64,000 nucleotides of DNA from Neobittarella massiliensis (ex Bilen et al. 2018) (GCF_900289145.1 NZ_OKQO01000004.1:62001-126000), one strand, 5' to 3'; counted from the first letter of the stretch, positions 47,928-57,541 are shown. A program made the numbers and translations. Notes: a model not told the origin generated them from the sequence alone.

Positions 47928-50636
47928 TTAGGCAGTCCTGCGCCAAACCGCAAGTCTAATACCCGGGGGTTGCACTGTCAGCGCTTGGCCGTATGGTTGG
48001 TTGCTGTCCTGCATGGACGTAAAAGCCCAACCGTTAACCGCCCCGAATGATGTGTTCGAACCACCTTGACCAGTTAAATTCAGCCGCACCGCTGTCCTAG
48101 CCGGCAAATTAGACTGGGCAATGGCATTGTCCCACGATCCGAAAGTAGTCCCCATGGTACTACTAGCAGCACCTGCGTAAAGATAATAACCATTAATGCG
48201 CGTCCATGTGCCGCCAAACAAGGAGGCCGGGGAGGTGTTGCTGTATGATATATAGATACTGTTGACGGGATATACCTTGTTAAGCAGGTTTTTGCTGGTG
48301 ATTATCTCAATCCACGGCCACCAGTTGTCTTGCCAGTCCCGCAATGCCCTTGCATATAAGGTTTGGCCCGCGGTCCAATGTCCCGCAATCTCTACCGATC
48401 CACCAGCGCCGAGGCCAAACCCGAGCACCGACAAGTAGTCAGCCGGCGCACCTGATACGTCGGCCGCCACATTATAGCTATAGACGCCGCCCCTGTTGGC
48501 TGTGCGCCCGATCTCTGGCGTCTGTCTGCCCAGGCTGGTGAGCGCTGTGTGGCTGTGCGCTTTGGCGGCGTATTTGTCCGGTAGTGCTGTGCCCGCCTCC
48601 ACGATATTGCCCACCGTGTCGATGGACCCGCTCTCGTGCATTTTGCCGATACCGATACCGGTCTGGGTCATGTGCATGGTGGGCACACCGCGGTCTATGG
48701 TGCCCTCTGCCGTCGCACTGGCCAATAGGTCAGCGGTGGTAAAGAGCAGATAAAAGGACCTGTCAAAGGTAAAACCGCCGGTGCCCAGGTCGCCGTCGAC
48801 ATAGCCGATATACTTAAACTCCGCTCCCTCGGTGGTGATGGGTATGGTAATGCTGGCCGACAGGTCTTTGTCTGCGGTACCACGATACTGATAAGAGGCG
48901 TTTACCGCGTTATCGACCGCGCCAAACGATCCGGTCCACCACACCCCCTGTAGCTCCAGCTGGGTCTTGGCATCCACACCGCTGTCCCGGCGTAGGGTCA
49001 CCTTGGTAATGCGGGGCGGGGTATAGGGCACCAACACTGTCAGCCGCTCTATTACCGTCTGGTTTCCGCGGCTGTCCACCGCCGCCACCCGTATGCTGCC
49101 GGAGGTCACTCCCGCCAGCTGCATGGATACGTCAGCGGAGACCGAGTATGTGCCGGATATCGAGGCGCCACCGCAATACAAGATATACTGCTTGATGGTG
49201 GCGCCGGTGGTGCTGGTGGCCTTGCTGTCCACCGGCACCGTGGCCCGCAAGGTGCTGTAGCCGCTTATCAGCTGTTGATCGTTGCCGGTCAGCGCGGTGG
49301 TGGCTGCGTTGATATCCGCAAAAACAAAGCCGGTAAAGACCGGGGCGGCTGCGGCCGCGTCTACCGTGGCATTGCCAGTGGCCTGGACTGTGCCGCACAG
49401 ATGGTCATAGTGATAGCAGCGGCAGACGATCTTGGCAGTGGCGGTATTGCTATTGGGTGTCGCGGCATACTCGGCGGCAATCTCGGCCGCAGTGGGGGTG
49501 TAGGCGTAACTGGTGCCCACGTTGGTGCCGGTGCGTATCTTGGCGCTACCCACGTACAACTCCACGGTGTGGGTCACCGCCGACCGGGTGCGGGTCAGGG
49601 TCACCGTGTACCCGCTGCCGATGGTGTGGGCCGGCGAGGAGGTAATGGTGCTCACTCCCGGTGCCGAGGCAGTACCGGATTTTTCGGAGGTGCCCAGCGA
49701 CCGGGTGTAGTGGACTGCCGCACAGGTCACCTTAAATGTCACGCTATTGGCACCACCCATGGCTCCATAAATGGTGCCGATCTCGGCGGTGGTCGGGGTA
49801 AAGGTGTAAGCAGCACCCACGCCGGAGGCGGTACGCACCAGGGTGCTGCCGGCGTAAAACCGCAGCGTGTGGGTCACCGTCGCCCGGTCTCTGGTGATGG
49901 ACAGCGCCAGGCTGTCCCCAACCGTCGTGTTGGGGGTCGTGGTCAGAGTACTGCCTCCAACCTGACTACAGGTAGCGGTGGCCGACTTGGTGCCTATATT
50001 GGTGCTGCCCGAGTAGGTGACGCAGGTCACCGTAGCGGTGGCGCTGGTGGCGCTGCCCATGGCAGTGTAGATAGATTTTACATCAGCCTCTGAAAAACTC
50101 CATGTCTGGCTGGTACCCACGCCGGATGCCGTCTTGATGGTGGTGTTGCCCACTTTGAGGGTCAGCGAGTGGGTAAAAGACGAGCTGGCGCGGGATATGG
50201 ACACCGTCACGTTGTCGCCCGCCTTAAATGCCCCCATGGAGGGGGTGCTGGCTCGGGGAATGGTAGACAGTGTATAAGTACCGCTGGCCTGGCAGTAACC
50301 GGGGGAGTAGGAGCTCGTGGGACTAAATGTAGACGATATGCCGATACTGCCACCGCCAGCGGCGTCATGATATACCCAGGCGTCGCAGGTGGCCAGTACC
50401 ACCTTGCCGCCCGCTCCGATACTCACGACCTTGCTAAAATTATGCTGTCCGCCGTTGATGGTGACCGTGCCGCCCACAGCGCTGATACTGTCCCAGCTGC
50501 GGGTGCCGGAGGTTAGCCACACGTCTACCCGCACGATGGAGCGGTTGTTGGTTACATCGGTCTGTATCTCGTATACGTCCAGGTAATAGGCATAGTTGCC
50601 TGCATAGTTGGATACTGATCCGTTAATACGTGCCAA
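47928..50636 (-). CDS. Phage tail fibre / receptor-binding protein with three tandem repeats
   Basis: 902 aa from TTG 50636 (GGAGGTGAGATA). The N-terminal 130 residues match the DUF859-type siphovirus structural region. Residues about 130-430 hold three homologous repeats of roughly 100 residues (motif FTHSLTLKVGNTTIKTASGVG, and its versions VTHTLRFYAGSTLVRTASGVG and VTHTVELYVGSAKIRTGTNVG, each about 20 aa). The C-terminus (SLFGGTWTRINGYYLYAG, LPARTAVRLNL) is a trimeric tip-like region. It probably recognises the cell surface. The repeats may be a site of length variation. Confidence 0.85.
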   Translation of the reverse strand: MARINGSVSNYAGNYAYYLDVYEIQTDVTNNRSIVRVDVWLTSGTRSWDSISAVGGTVTINGGQHNFSKVVSIGAGGKVVLATCDAWVYHDAAGGGSIGISSTFSPTSSYSPGYCQASGTYTLSTIPRASTPSMGAFKAGDNVTVSISRASSSFTHSLTLKVGNTTIKTASGVGTSQTWSFSEADVKSIYTAMGSATSATATVTCVTYSGSTNIGTKSATATCSQVGGSTLTTTPNTTVGDSLALSITRDRATVTHTLRFYAGSTLVRTASGVGAAYTFTPTTAEIGTIYGAMGGANSVTFKVTCAAVHYTRSLGTSEKSGTASAPGVSTITSSPAHTIGSGYTVTLTRTRSAVTHTVELYVGSAKIRTGTNVGTSYAYTPTAAEIAAEYAATPNSNTATAKIVCRCYHYDHLCGTVQATGNATVDAAAAAPVFTGFVFADINAATTALTGNDQQLISGYSTLRATVPVDSKATSTTGATIKQYILYCGGASISGTYSVSADVSMQLAGVTSGSIRVAAVDSRGNQTVIERLTVLVPYTPPRITKVTLRRDSGVDAKTQLELQGVWWTGSFGAVDNAVNASYQYRGTADKDLSASITIPITTEGAEFKYIGYVDGDLGTGGFTFDRSFYLLFTTADLLASATAEGTIDRGVPTMHMTQTGIGIGKMHESGSIDTVGNIVEAGTALPDKYAAKAHSHTALTSLGRQTPEIGRTANRGGVYSYNVAADVSGAPADYLSVLGFGLGAGGSVEIAGHWTAGQTLYARALRDWQDNWWPWIEIITSKNLLNKVYPVNSIYISYSNTSPASLFGGTWTRINGYYLYAGAASSTMGTTFGSWDNAIAQSNLPARTAVRLNLTGQGGSNTSFGAVNGWAFTSMQDSNQPYGQALTVQPPGIRLAVWRRTA

Positions 50637-50647
50637 TATCTCACCTC

Positions 50648-52618
50648 CTAGTCATTGACCACGAAAAATGCCCCGGTATCTACCGGTATAATACGCAGCG
50701 CCTTAGAGGACTGCCCGTATCTTCGCACTGTCAACTCGTCCTGAGCAGTAAGGCGCGATATCAGAGCTTGGTCTTTGGTCAAATATACTACGTCCTGTCC
50801 AGTATCCTTGTTACGCACTAAAAATTGTTGGTTGTCTATTTTGACTGCGAATGGGTCCCCGTTTGCATCTACCTGAAGTCCCCGTTGAGTAACGGTGACC
50901 CCACCAGCCTGTATCTCATTTTGCGCCTGTTGCCAAGCAGTGCACACCAGCCCCTCTTTCACGGTGATATCGGCCACTGTGAGAATGCCGTCCCGCACCC
51001 AAAACTCCACTTTGGCAGTGATGTCCTGGGCGGTAAAGTTGCCAGTACGTTCTACCCATTGATCGTTCGGGGGCAACTCTAGTTGGCTGCCTCCAATATG
51101 CACTTCTGCTTCTGTCTGCAGTCCGGCTTGGAGCTTGTACCGAAAATACCAGGCATATTGCCCGCCGGGTACCGTCTTGATGGTTTGTGAAAGTCTACCT
51201 GTGTGTATCGCCTCGTCAGCCAATATAAAGGCCCCACCGGCGGATGTGGCGTTATACACCGCAGTGGAAGTATCGCACACTACTGCACCATCGGTTGTCC
51301 AGTCCTCTAGTCCCAGACGAGCCGAACTGCCGAATACCAAGTTGTCGCCGCCAGTCCTTTGCATGGACAACTGGATATGCTCGATACTCTGTTCTAGCTC
51401 GCTTTTTACTTCTTTTAATTCTGTACCGGTGATATAGGTATGGGCAATCTCGCTGCGCAGCACGTCGGCTGACTGGGTCACTTTGCTGCCGATGAGCTCG
51501 TCAGTCTCGCCTCGGGTATAAGTTTGCTCCACTCTCGAGACAGTAGTGTCCAAATCACGTTTGATCTCATTAACTTTGCCGGCGGTCTGTATGCTGACCT
51601 CATCCAGCGCGGATATACTCCCGCGTATCTCTCCCTCGATGGTGAGCGGGACGGTCGATAGGGTGATTACGTTGCTTTCTGGTGCGTTGGGATACTCTCG
51701 ATAAGCCACCACTTGATGTGTCTCTATCGTACCCCGCCGCCGGTCTATCAGCTTGACCTTGTCGTGCAGCCCTATAGCGAGTCCACTGTATGACGGGTCT
51801 ATTTTTGCCAAGTCTGCGACATCCAACTCATAGCTGCGGTTCGGCACAGCCAACTTGGCCAACCTTAATATCGCGTCGTCTTTAAGCGATTGTGGATTGG
51901 TGTATCGCTCATCCCTCCAAACGGCAGATATGACCTTGTTACTATATGTGTGGTCTTCTATATAAGGTACGCCGTCGTTGACCGAGGCGATGTTCAGTGC
52001 TTCTCCCGTCTTCTCGTCTGGCTTGCCGTAGGGGTATAAACGGGTCACCATTTCGTAGGTATCGCCTTTCATATCCACCCGACGCAGATTGAGCTGGTCG
52101 GTAATGTACAGATTTTTAGGCTGCTCGTTTTCTGGTTTCAGCACGGTGATGGACTTGGCGGCAGTGTCAAAACGATAGGTGACGCCGTATACCGACTGGC
52201 AGTGCATTACCACATCATATGGGGTGCTGTCAGACAGTTCAATGCTGCGTTTAATAGATACTAGGTCGGCGCCGACCGCGTACCAGCCGGTATCTGCCAA
52301 CAAAAGCATAAGCGTGTCACTAAGGGTTAGTGTTGTGGACACAAACGCGGGTGCAAACACCCTCTGCTGTAAAACGTCCAAATCAAGCTCGGCCACAAAA
52401 TCTGTGTGTACCAGCTGCTCGTCTATAGACTTGACGATGTATCTCTGCCCTTGGCACTCTACCGGCAGTTCCTCTTTGATATGGGGATACGACGGATGTT
52501 CAAGCGGCACGGAAAAACTTAATTTCTGTAATCCGTTTGATTGGTAGTCTATATGATGATCTACATCTATATCTACCAGTCCACCCGGGCCTGTATATCT
52601 GATGCCCAGTATTACCAC
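50648..52618 (-). CDS. Phage tail-associated protein (prophage endopeptidase tail, Tal-like)
   Basis: 656 aa from GTG 52618, overlapping the previous gene by 7 bp. The N-terminal 370 residues (VDIDVDHHIDYQSNG, FDTAAKSITVLKPENE, YGKPDEKTGEALNIASV) match the Tal/gp18 hub fold, followed by coiled coil (RDLDTTVSRVEQTYTRGETDE in pieces) and a carbohydrate-binding-like jelly-roll domain (about 430-560). It forms the tail tip below the distal tail protein. A peptidase activity is not evident. Confidence 0.85.
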   Translation of the reverse strand: MVILGIRYTGPGGLVDIDVDHHIDYQSNGLQKLSFSVPLEHPSYPHIKEELPVECQGQRYIVKSIDEQLVHTDFVAELDLDVLQQRVFAPAFVSTTLTLSDTLMLLLADTGWYAVGADLVSIKRSIELSDSTPYDVVMHCQSVYGVTYRFDTAAKSITVLKPENEQPKNLYITDQLNLRRVDMKGDTYEMVTRLYPYGKPDEKTGEALNIASVNDGVPYIEDHTYSNKVISAVWRDERYTNPQSLKDDAILRLAKLAVPNRSYELDVADLAKIDPSYSGLAIGLHDKVKLIDRRRGTIETHQVVAYREYPNAPESNVITLSTVPLTIEGEIRGSISALDEVSIQTAGKVNEIKRDLDTTVSRVEQTYTRGETDELIGSKVTQSADVLRSEIAHTYITGTELKEVKSELEQSIEHIQLSMQRTGGDNLVFGSSARLGLEDWTTDGAVVCDTSTAVYNATSAGGAFILADEAIHTGRLSQTIKTVPGGQYAWYFRYKLQAGLQTEAEVHIGGSQLELPPNDQWVERTGNFTAQDITAKVEFWVRDGILTVADITVKEGLVCTAWQQAQNEIQAGGVTVTQRGLQVDANGDPFAVKIDNQQFLVRNKDTGQDVVYLTKDQALISRLTAQDELTVRRYGQSSKALRIIPVDTGAFFVVND

Positions 52619-53304
52619 CTCCCTCTATAACTGATGGTCACCGTGGCTCGAGATAAGTCATCGGCGACTGCTGTAAACTCGCCCTGCGCGGCCGGAAAAT
52701 CTATGATAGACACCGTGTCAAAGGCGTTTGCGCTGTCTATCTCGACTGTGCGTCTTGCGCCATCTACAATCAGCGTCTTGCCCTGCGGCAAATTGTGTAT
52801 GGTCATACCGCACACTGCGTATTCGGCTAGATTTTCCAGCGCCTCTACCGATATTGTAAGGTAAGTTTTTTGCGGGCCGCTGATTGCTATATTTTGCGGG
52901 CTTTCGGAGAGCACAACACTAACTTCTGGCCCCCATATCACCGCGTCGAACACGCAGTTAAGCAGTATCATGCCTGGCAACAGATCGGTTAGGGTGTAGC
53001 TGTGCAGTATGCAATCGTACTCTTTTTGGCGGTCATCCTCGAATATCACGTTACACTTAAGCAGCCGCTGTTTGAGTTCTAATGCTAGAGATCGTGCTGC
53101 CTGCACATCGGGGGTTTCTATCAGCAGATCGATAGATAAGCTATATAAGCCCTCTTTGGTGTCCGTATAGGTGGGCAGCAAGGCACCACCACCCTGATAG
53201 GTGTTAGGGGACAAGACAGCCGCCTCCACCTTATATGCCGTGCACGCCGCCGAAAAATCGTCAAGCACCACCTCCACACCGGCGGAATATATGCTCTGTA
53301 TCAT
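52612..53304 (-). CDS. Distal tail protein (Dit-like)
   Basis: 230 aa from ATG 53304 (GGAGGATAAG). The position between tape measure and Tal is that of Dit, and the fold-relevant segments (YTDTKEGLYSLSIDLLIET, YDCILHSYTLTDLL) agree with siphovirus Dit proteins. It forms the hexameric hub at the tail end. Confidence 0.75.
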   Translation of the reverse strand: MIQSIYSAGVEVVLDDFSAACTAYKVEAAVLSPNTYQGGGALLPTYTDTKEGLYSLSIDLLIETPDVQAARSLALELKQRLLKCNVIFEDDRQKEYDCILHSYTLTDLLPGMILLNCVFDAVIWGPEVSVVLSESPQNIAISGPQKTYLTISVEALENLAEYAVCGMTIHNLPQGKTLIVDGARRTVEIDSANAFDTVSIIDFPAAQGEFTAVADDLSRATVTISYRGRW

Positions 53305-56015
53305 CTTATCCTCCTAGCATTGCGGGCCTGCTGCACAGATACGTGTGGCGCTACCGCATACCCTATTTCTTTGCCATCCAGATTGATTTGTGTATACACT
53401 GCGACTTCCTCTCCATTGGAAGCAGGACCGTTTTTGCCTTGCATATAGTCGCGGTTTTCTTCTGCCGTGAGTATGCGTTCGCCCTTGTGGGCGATAATAT
53501 TATAGCCATCATAGGGCACGTAGGATAGACCGGTATACTGAAGTGAACCGGTTGCATATGGGTTATATTTCCCCTTTGACACATTTTCTTCGTATGTAAC
53601 TCTCATTTTTTTTGCGGTTGGATTCCACTTATCCCACCAACTTTTAACGCGATCCCAATATGTAAGAATTTCTCCTGTTTCCAGATTCACATCGTCAGAT
53701 AATCCTTTGTAAGCATCCCCAAGTTTCTTGATGCCTTCATCGCGCGTTTTATTAGCCTGAGAGACAACAGCGTCTTTTTGGCGTGTAGCCTCTTTTTCTA
53801 TCTTATCCGCTAATGCCACTGCTTCCGCAGAGCCTTCTTCTCTTAATTGCCTAGCGATATCCATCTGCTGTGTATACTCTTTTTCAGCGTCTAAAATCTT
53901 TTGGTCCCGGGCCTCGTTAAGTACCTTGACCTGCTCAGCTGCCATTTCAGCAGTAACTTCTATATGATTATCTTTCCAGGTCTGCAAAATAGCTTGCGCC
54001 TCGGCCTCGCTTTCGGATAATTCGACAATAGCCATTTGAGCGCTTTCAGCTTTTATGCGATTGACCTCATCTTCTTCTGCCTGAGTCAGTTCCCGATGTT
54101 CTGCGGCAGCAGTCTCATAGATCTCTTTTATGCGCGCTTCATTTTCCTCAATTTTCTGTACTTTGGTCTGGTAACTAGTCTCTAAAATTTGCTGGGCCTT
54201 TGCAGCATCTTCCTCGGATAACAGCCCCTTAGCTGTCACATGCTGTTGTAAATTGGCTAAATCGGTGTCATACCCCTCTTTTAGTTTGGTTTTTATGGTG
54301 TTCGCCATGCCGCTGTAAGTCTGCACCATCTGCCCTGCAGTCTCTTGCGTAATCGCGCCACCAACCACCTGCTGATTAAGCAGTATCTGCCCCATCTGCG
54401 TGTCCATATCCATATACGCTCCAACAGCTTGTTTGGTAGCGTCGCTGATAACGATTGTATCTGCGGACAGAGCAGCCGCCATATAGTCGCCGTGAGCCAT
54501 AATGTTGCCACTGGCATCTACCATGCGACTTTCAAACAAGTCTATAGTAGGCACGACCTCCTGTGACATGGCCACGTGTATGGCTGTTCCGGCCAGCGCC
54601 ACGCCGCCCAAGGCGGCGGCTATTGGACCAAGAGCTGGCAACAAGCCCCCCACTGCTCCTGTAAGACCGCCTAGTCCACCGGCACCCGCTGCGGTGCTCG
54701 CTGCACCTCCCAAGCCTTTTAATGCCCCGGCAACATTTGAAAATGTAGTGATACCTTTGCCCACTGTACTGATAGCCGGGCCAGCAGCGGCAGCTACCAA
54801 GGCAAAATTAACAGCCATTTCCTTTTGAGCAGGGGATAAATCGTTAATAAAATCGGCTACTCCGCTCACCAGATCGGCTACCTTAGAAATAAGTGGAGTC
54901 AAAGCGTCGCCGAACGCGATAGCGGAGTTTTTGAGCTTGTTGATGGAGCTGTCAAAGTCCTCCGCTTCGTTCTCAGTAGCTGCTTTAAACGCCCTGGCCG
55001 CCGATCCGGTAGCCTCACCCATGGCTGCTATCTTCTCGCGGAGCACGTCGCTCTGCTCACCGCTCAGCGTAAGGGCGAGAGTTTGTCCCTCGATAGAGCC
55101 GATGTAGGACTGCAACGGCATGCCGCTCTCGTCGGCCGCCTTGACGATGGCGTCGATAGTGCCTTGTAGGCCTAGCCCCTCTATCATAGCCTGTCCACTC
55201 TCATACCCCAGATTAGCCATGAGTTCGGCCATACTATCGGTTGGTGCCATCAAGGCCTGTAGCACACCGCGCAACTGGGTAGATACCTCTGCCGCATTAC
55301 CGGTTACGCCAGTTCCGGTGGCCATGACGCCAAAAAGTTCCTCCTGCGACACCTTGAGTGTGGCCGCCAGAGGCACCACGCGCCCCATACTAGCCGCAAG
55401 CTCTGGATAAGTGGTCTGCCCCAGCTTGACTGTCTGGAAAGCGAGATCAGACACCTTCTCGTTAGCCGCAGCTGATGTATCACCATACCCTTTAGTAACC
55501 GCACTCAACAGGTTAACACTATCTACTAGTTCCGCACCGCCAGCTTTTGCTCCTTTGGCTGCTATGGTGACAAGATCCATCGTTTCGGCGCTGTCACCGT
55601 AGGCAGAAATGACCTGATACGTGCCCTCAGCGATCTGGCTGGACGACATGTTTACGTCGTTAGATACCTGTAGTACGTTTTCGGACAACTCTCTTGTGCG
55701 GGCTTCAACCTGCTGGGCATTGCCATCCAAAAGGGTCTTTACTTGGGCCATATCCTTTTGGAAATCCATGGCGAATTTGGCCGAGGCGGCTCCTGCACCC
55801 ATCAATGGCACTGTTATGGCTTTGGTGAGCGTGCCCCCTACTTTCTGTAGGTCCTGGCCCACCTGTGCGGCCTTTTTGATTTGCTGGCTAATACCGTCAG
55901 CCTGCTCTTTTGCAGTCTGCTTTGCCTTTTCCATCTCGGTCTTAAAGCTGTCTAGATCTACCGCTATCCGTGTGAGCAGCGGCGCAAGCTCAATGCCGCC
56001 TGTTAATGCGCTCAA
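53301..56015 (-). CDS. Phage tail tape measure protein (TP901-1 type)
   Basis: 904 aa from TTG 56015, overlapping the chaperone stop (TTGA). N-terminal coiled coil, then the TP901 core (MDFQKDMAQVKTLLDG, ISAYGDSAETMDLVTIAAKGAKAGGAE in pieces, AASMGRVVPLAATLKVSQEELFG). A hydrophobic Gly/Ala-rich membrane-inserting region is at about 440-490 (GGLLPALGPIAAALGGVALAG), and a long coiled coil follows (about 590-790). The length sets a tail of roughly 130 nm by the usual rule of about 1.5 angstrom per residue. Confidence 0.93.
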   Translation of the reverse strand: MSALTGGIELAPLLTRIAVDLDSFKTEMEKAKQTAKEQADGISQQIKKAAQVGQDLQKVGGTLTKAITVPLMGAGAASAKFAMDFQKDMAQVKTLLDGNAQQVEARTRELSENVLQVSNDVNMSSSQIAEGTYQVISAYGDSAETMDLVTIAAKGAKAGGAELVDSVNLLSAVTKGYGDTSAAANEKVSDLAFQTVKLGQTTYPELAASMGRVVPLAATLKVSQEELFGVMATGTGVTGNAAEVSTQLRGVLQALMAPTDSMAELMANLGYESGQAMIEGLGLQGTIDAIVKAADESGMPLQSYIGSIEGQTLALTLSGEQSDVLREKIAAMGEATGSAARAFKAATENEAEDFDSSINKLKNSAIAFGDALTPLISKVADLVSGVADFINDLSPAQKEMAVNFALVAAAAGPAISTVGKGITTFSNVAGALKGLGGAASTAAGAGGLGGLTGAVGGLLPALGPIAAALGGVALAGTAIHVAMSQEVVPTIDLFESRMVDASGNIMAHGDYMAAALSADTIVISDATKQAVGAYMDMDTQMGQILLNQQVVGGAITQETAGQMVQTYSGMANTIKTKLKEGYDTDLANLQQHVTAKGLLSEEDAAKAQQILETSYQTKVQKIEENEARIKEIYETAAAEHRELTQAEEDEVNRIKAESAQMAIVELSESEAEAQAILQTWKDNHIEVTAEMAAEQVKVLNEARDQKILDAEKEYTQQMDIARQLREEGSAEAVALADKIEKEATRQKDAVVSQANKTRDEGIKKLGDAYKGLSDDVNLETGEILTYWDRVKSWWDKWNPTAKKMRVTYEENVSKGKYNPYATGSLQYTGLSYVPYDGYNIIAHKGERILTAEENRDYMQGKNGPASNGEEVAVYTQINLDGKEIGYAVAPHVSVQQARNARRIR

Positions 56016-56299
56016 TGTACCACCACCTTACTGTGCCGCCTTACGGCGGTCATATCCGCTTTGGTCTGGGATAGCCGCCATATGTCTTTTAGCGTCTCGC
56101 GGCCCGTTTCCGACACCAAAAAACTGTGTACCCAACTCTCTTTACGCAGATACAAAAAAGCCGACAGCGGTAACGCCATCAGCTCGTTAAAATTTAGCCC
56201 CGTGTAATCTTGCATACGCTTTAACTCACGGGTCCTGCAGTCCATTTCTTTTTCCCATTCCTCGCAGGCAAAATACTTTTTGATGATTGCCTCGCCCAC
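56012..56299 (-). CDS. Tail assembly chaperone, T part of the G/GT frameshift product
   Basis: The open frame continues upstream of its nominal GTG start to the slippery site at 56326-56332, so it is probably translated only as the extension of the G protein by -1 frameshifting. The sequence (CEEWEKEMDCRTRELKRMQDY) is helical and charged. The fused GT protein would be about 198 aa and bridges tail tube and tape measure proteins during assembly. Confidence 0.82.
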   Translation of the reverse strand: MGEAIIKKYFACEEWEKEMDCRTRELKRMQDYTGLNFNELMALPLSAFLYLRKESWVHSFLVSETGRETLKDIWRLSQTKADMTAVRRHSKVVVH

Positions 56300-56322
56300 G
56301 GGACCGTCAGGGATGGGCAGTT

Positions 56323-56604
56323 TTAGTTTGGGTCGCTGACGGCGGCACTGCCCGACTTGATAAGTACCCCCAAAATGGCCTCTACGGCGGGTTTGGGTAG
56401 CTTGGCTAGCTCCGTTGCCGTGAAGTCTCTACCCTCGGTGTTGTTGCTCATGGCTCGGGCAACAAAGTCAAGCTGTTCGTCTAAGGTGGTCGCTTTGCCG
56501 CCTAGCTCCTGCCACATTGCATAGGACAGGTCTTTTACATGGACTATTTCTTCCCCGATTTTTACTTCGAGCGTCTTGTTGAGATAGGTGTTTAAATCTA
56601 ACAT
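56323..56604 (-). CDS. Tail assembly chaperone G
   Basis: 93 aa from ATG 56604. It has the compact helical features of Gp12/G-type chaperones (LSYAMWQELGGKATTLDEQLDFVARAM in pieces; TEGRDFTATELAKL). The last codons read GAC-CCA-AAC-TAA, containing the slippery heptamer CCCAAAC, so part of the ribosomes shift to produce GT. Confidence 0.88.
   Translation of the reverse strand: MLDLNTYLNKTLEVKIGEEIVHVKDLSYAMWQELGGKATTLDEQLDFVARAMSNNTEGRDFTATELAKLPKPAVEAILGVLIKSGSAAVSDPN
56326..56332 (-). other. Programmed -1 frameshift site CCCAAAC
   Basis: Minus strand C-CCA-AAC immediately before the G stop codon. After -1 slippage the frame reads CCC-AAA-CTA-AAA and continues open into the T part. The arrangement matches the conserved tail chaperone frameshift of long-tailed phages. 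Confidence 0.85.
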
Positions 56605-56630
56605 TTTGCCTCCTAAAAATGCAATAGAAA

Positions 56631-56657
56631 AGAGACCGCCTAAGCGATCTCTTTTTG
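56631..56657 (-). terminator. Terminator after the lipoprotein moron
   Basis: AAAGAGATCGC and GCGGTCTCTTT (minus strand, one mismatch) around CTTAG-type loop, ending in a T-run. Its presence inside the late operon shows that the lipoprotein gene is an independent unit. Confidence 0.7.
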
Positions 56658-56659
56658 TG

Positions 56660-57478
56660 TTATTGGACCTTTTCTATTGATCTCCCCAATATCGTTGGGT
56701 ATTCTCCATCAAGGCCTGAGTTCGTGCCATAGACCTGAACCAAATCCGCCTTTGCAAAAGTATTTCCAGAGGCATTCCAAACTGTGTATGGTGAAATTTT
56801 TTGATCCTCTAGAGTGTATTCTCCGTTATCGTCAATAACAACGATGGTGAGTATCTCTATGTTGTCTTCTGTGTGGATATCATAGACCATACCTATAAAT
56901 TTTACATTCATACCGATTGGGGTATTATCACCAGACAACAGCTGCCAGTTTGCCTCCACTGCCTCTCTCTTTAACTGTTCTAATTCCGCCTGCTCTTCTT
57001 CCTCTGTTTTTGGGTCAGGGTGATCTAATTTTGTTAAATCACTTTCACTAATTTTCTCGACGCCCTCTGCCAAAATGACGAGGTTTCCATTTTTATCTAT
57101 ATCTGGCCTACCATATATACGGACGGTTTCACCGTGTGCCAATTTTATCATAAGAGTGCCCATTTCCGCACACACTTTAAATGTGTCTTCTTGGCCGTAA
57201 TTCTCTTTTTGAACTACATTTATCTCTGTAGGGTAAGCAGCATTAGACGACTGCACCATATCTTTCACTTTTCCCTCTACAAAAACTTTTTCGGTTTCAA
57301 AGTCTCTATCCAAATCTTTCTTGGCATCGGCTTGCAGGTCTAGATCAAAGTAATCTGCTCGCACATACTCTGCCCGCTCTTCTTCAGTCAGCTTTACTGT
57401 GCTGTTCTTATCCCCACCACATCCCGCAAGTGACAGCGCCATAAAAAGCGCCAACACCGCACACAAACACTTTTTCAT
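56660..57478 (-). CDS. Prophage lipoprotein (moron; possible superinfection exclusion factor)
   Basis: 272 aa from ATG 57478 (TGGAGGTTTTGTGAA). MKKCLCAVLALFMALSLAGCG is a lipoprotein signal with the lipobox Cys at residue 20. The mature part has two OB-like segments (VFVEGKVKDMV with ETVRIYGRPDIDKNGNLVI, and MNVKFIGMVYDIHTEDNIEIL with ADLVQVYGTNSGLDGEYP, in pieces) joined by an acidic helix. It is clearly more AT-rich than its neighbours, and has its own promoter and terminator between tail genes. Prophage lipoproteins in such places (Ltp of Streptococcus phage TP-J34) block DNA entry of related phages. There is no visible similarity to Ltp itself; the role is inference. Confidence 0.75.
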   Translation of the reverse strand: MKKCLCAVLALFMALSLAGCGGDKNSTVKLTEEERAEYVRADYFDLDLQADAKKDLDRDFETEKVFVEGKVKDMVQSSNAAYPTEINVVQKENYGQEDTFKVCAEMGTLMIKLAHGETVRIYGRPDIDKNGNLVILAEGVEKISESDLTKLDHPDPKTEEEEQAELEQLKREAVEANWQLLSGDNTPIGMNVKFIGMVYDIHTEDNIEILTIVVIDDNGEYTLEDQKISPYTVWNASGNTFAKADLVQVYGTNSGLDGEYPTILGRSIEKVQ

Positions 57479-57508
57479 TTCACAAAACCTCCATATTATG
57501 ATAAACAA

Positions 57509-57537
57509 AATATATCACAATTAGAGGATATGTACAA
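57509..57537 (-). promoter_or_regulatory. Promoter of the lipoprotein moron
   Basis: Minus strand TTGTAC (57532-57537), 17-nt spacer, TATATT (57509-57514), about 25 nt before the ATG. It lies in the gap after the tail tube gene. Confidence 0.65.
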
Positions 57538-57541
57538 CCTT

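Noticed and set aside
56012-56299. Independent gene starting at GTG 56299
   Set aside because: The frame is open upstream to the CCCAAAC site and there is no ribosome binding site before the GTG; it is better read as the frameshift extension.
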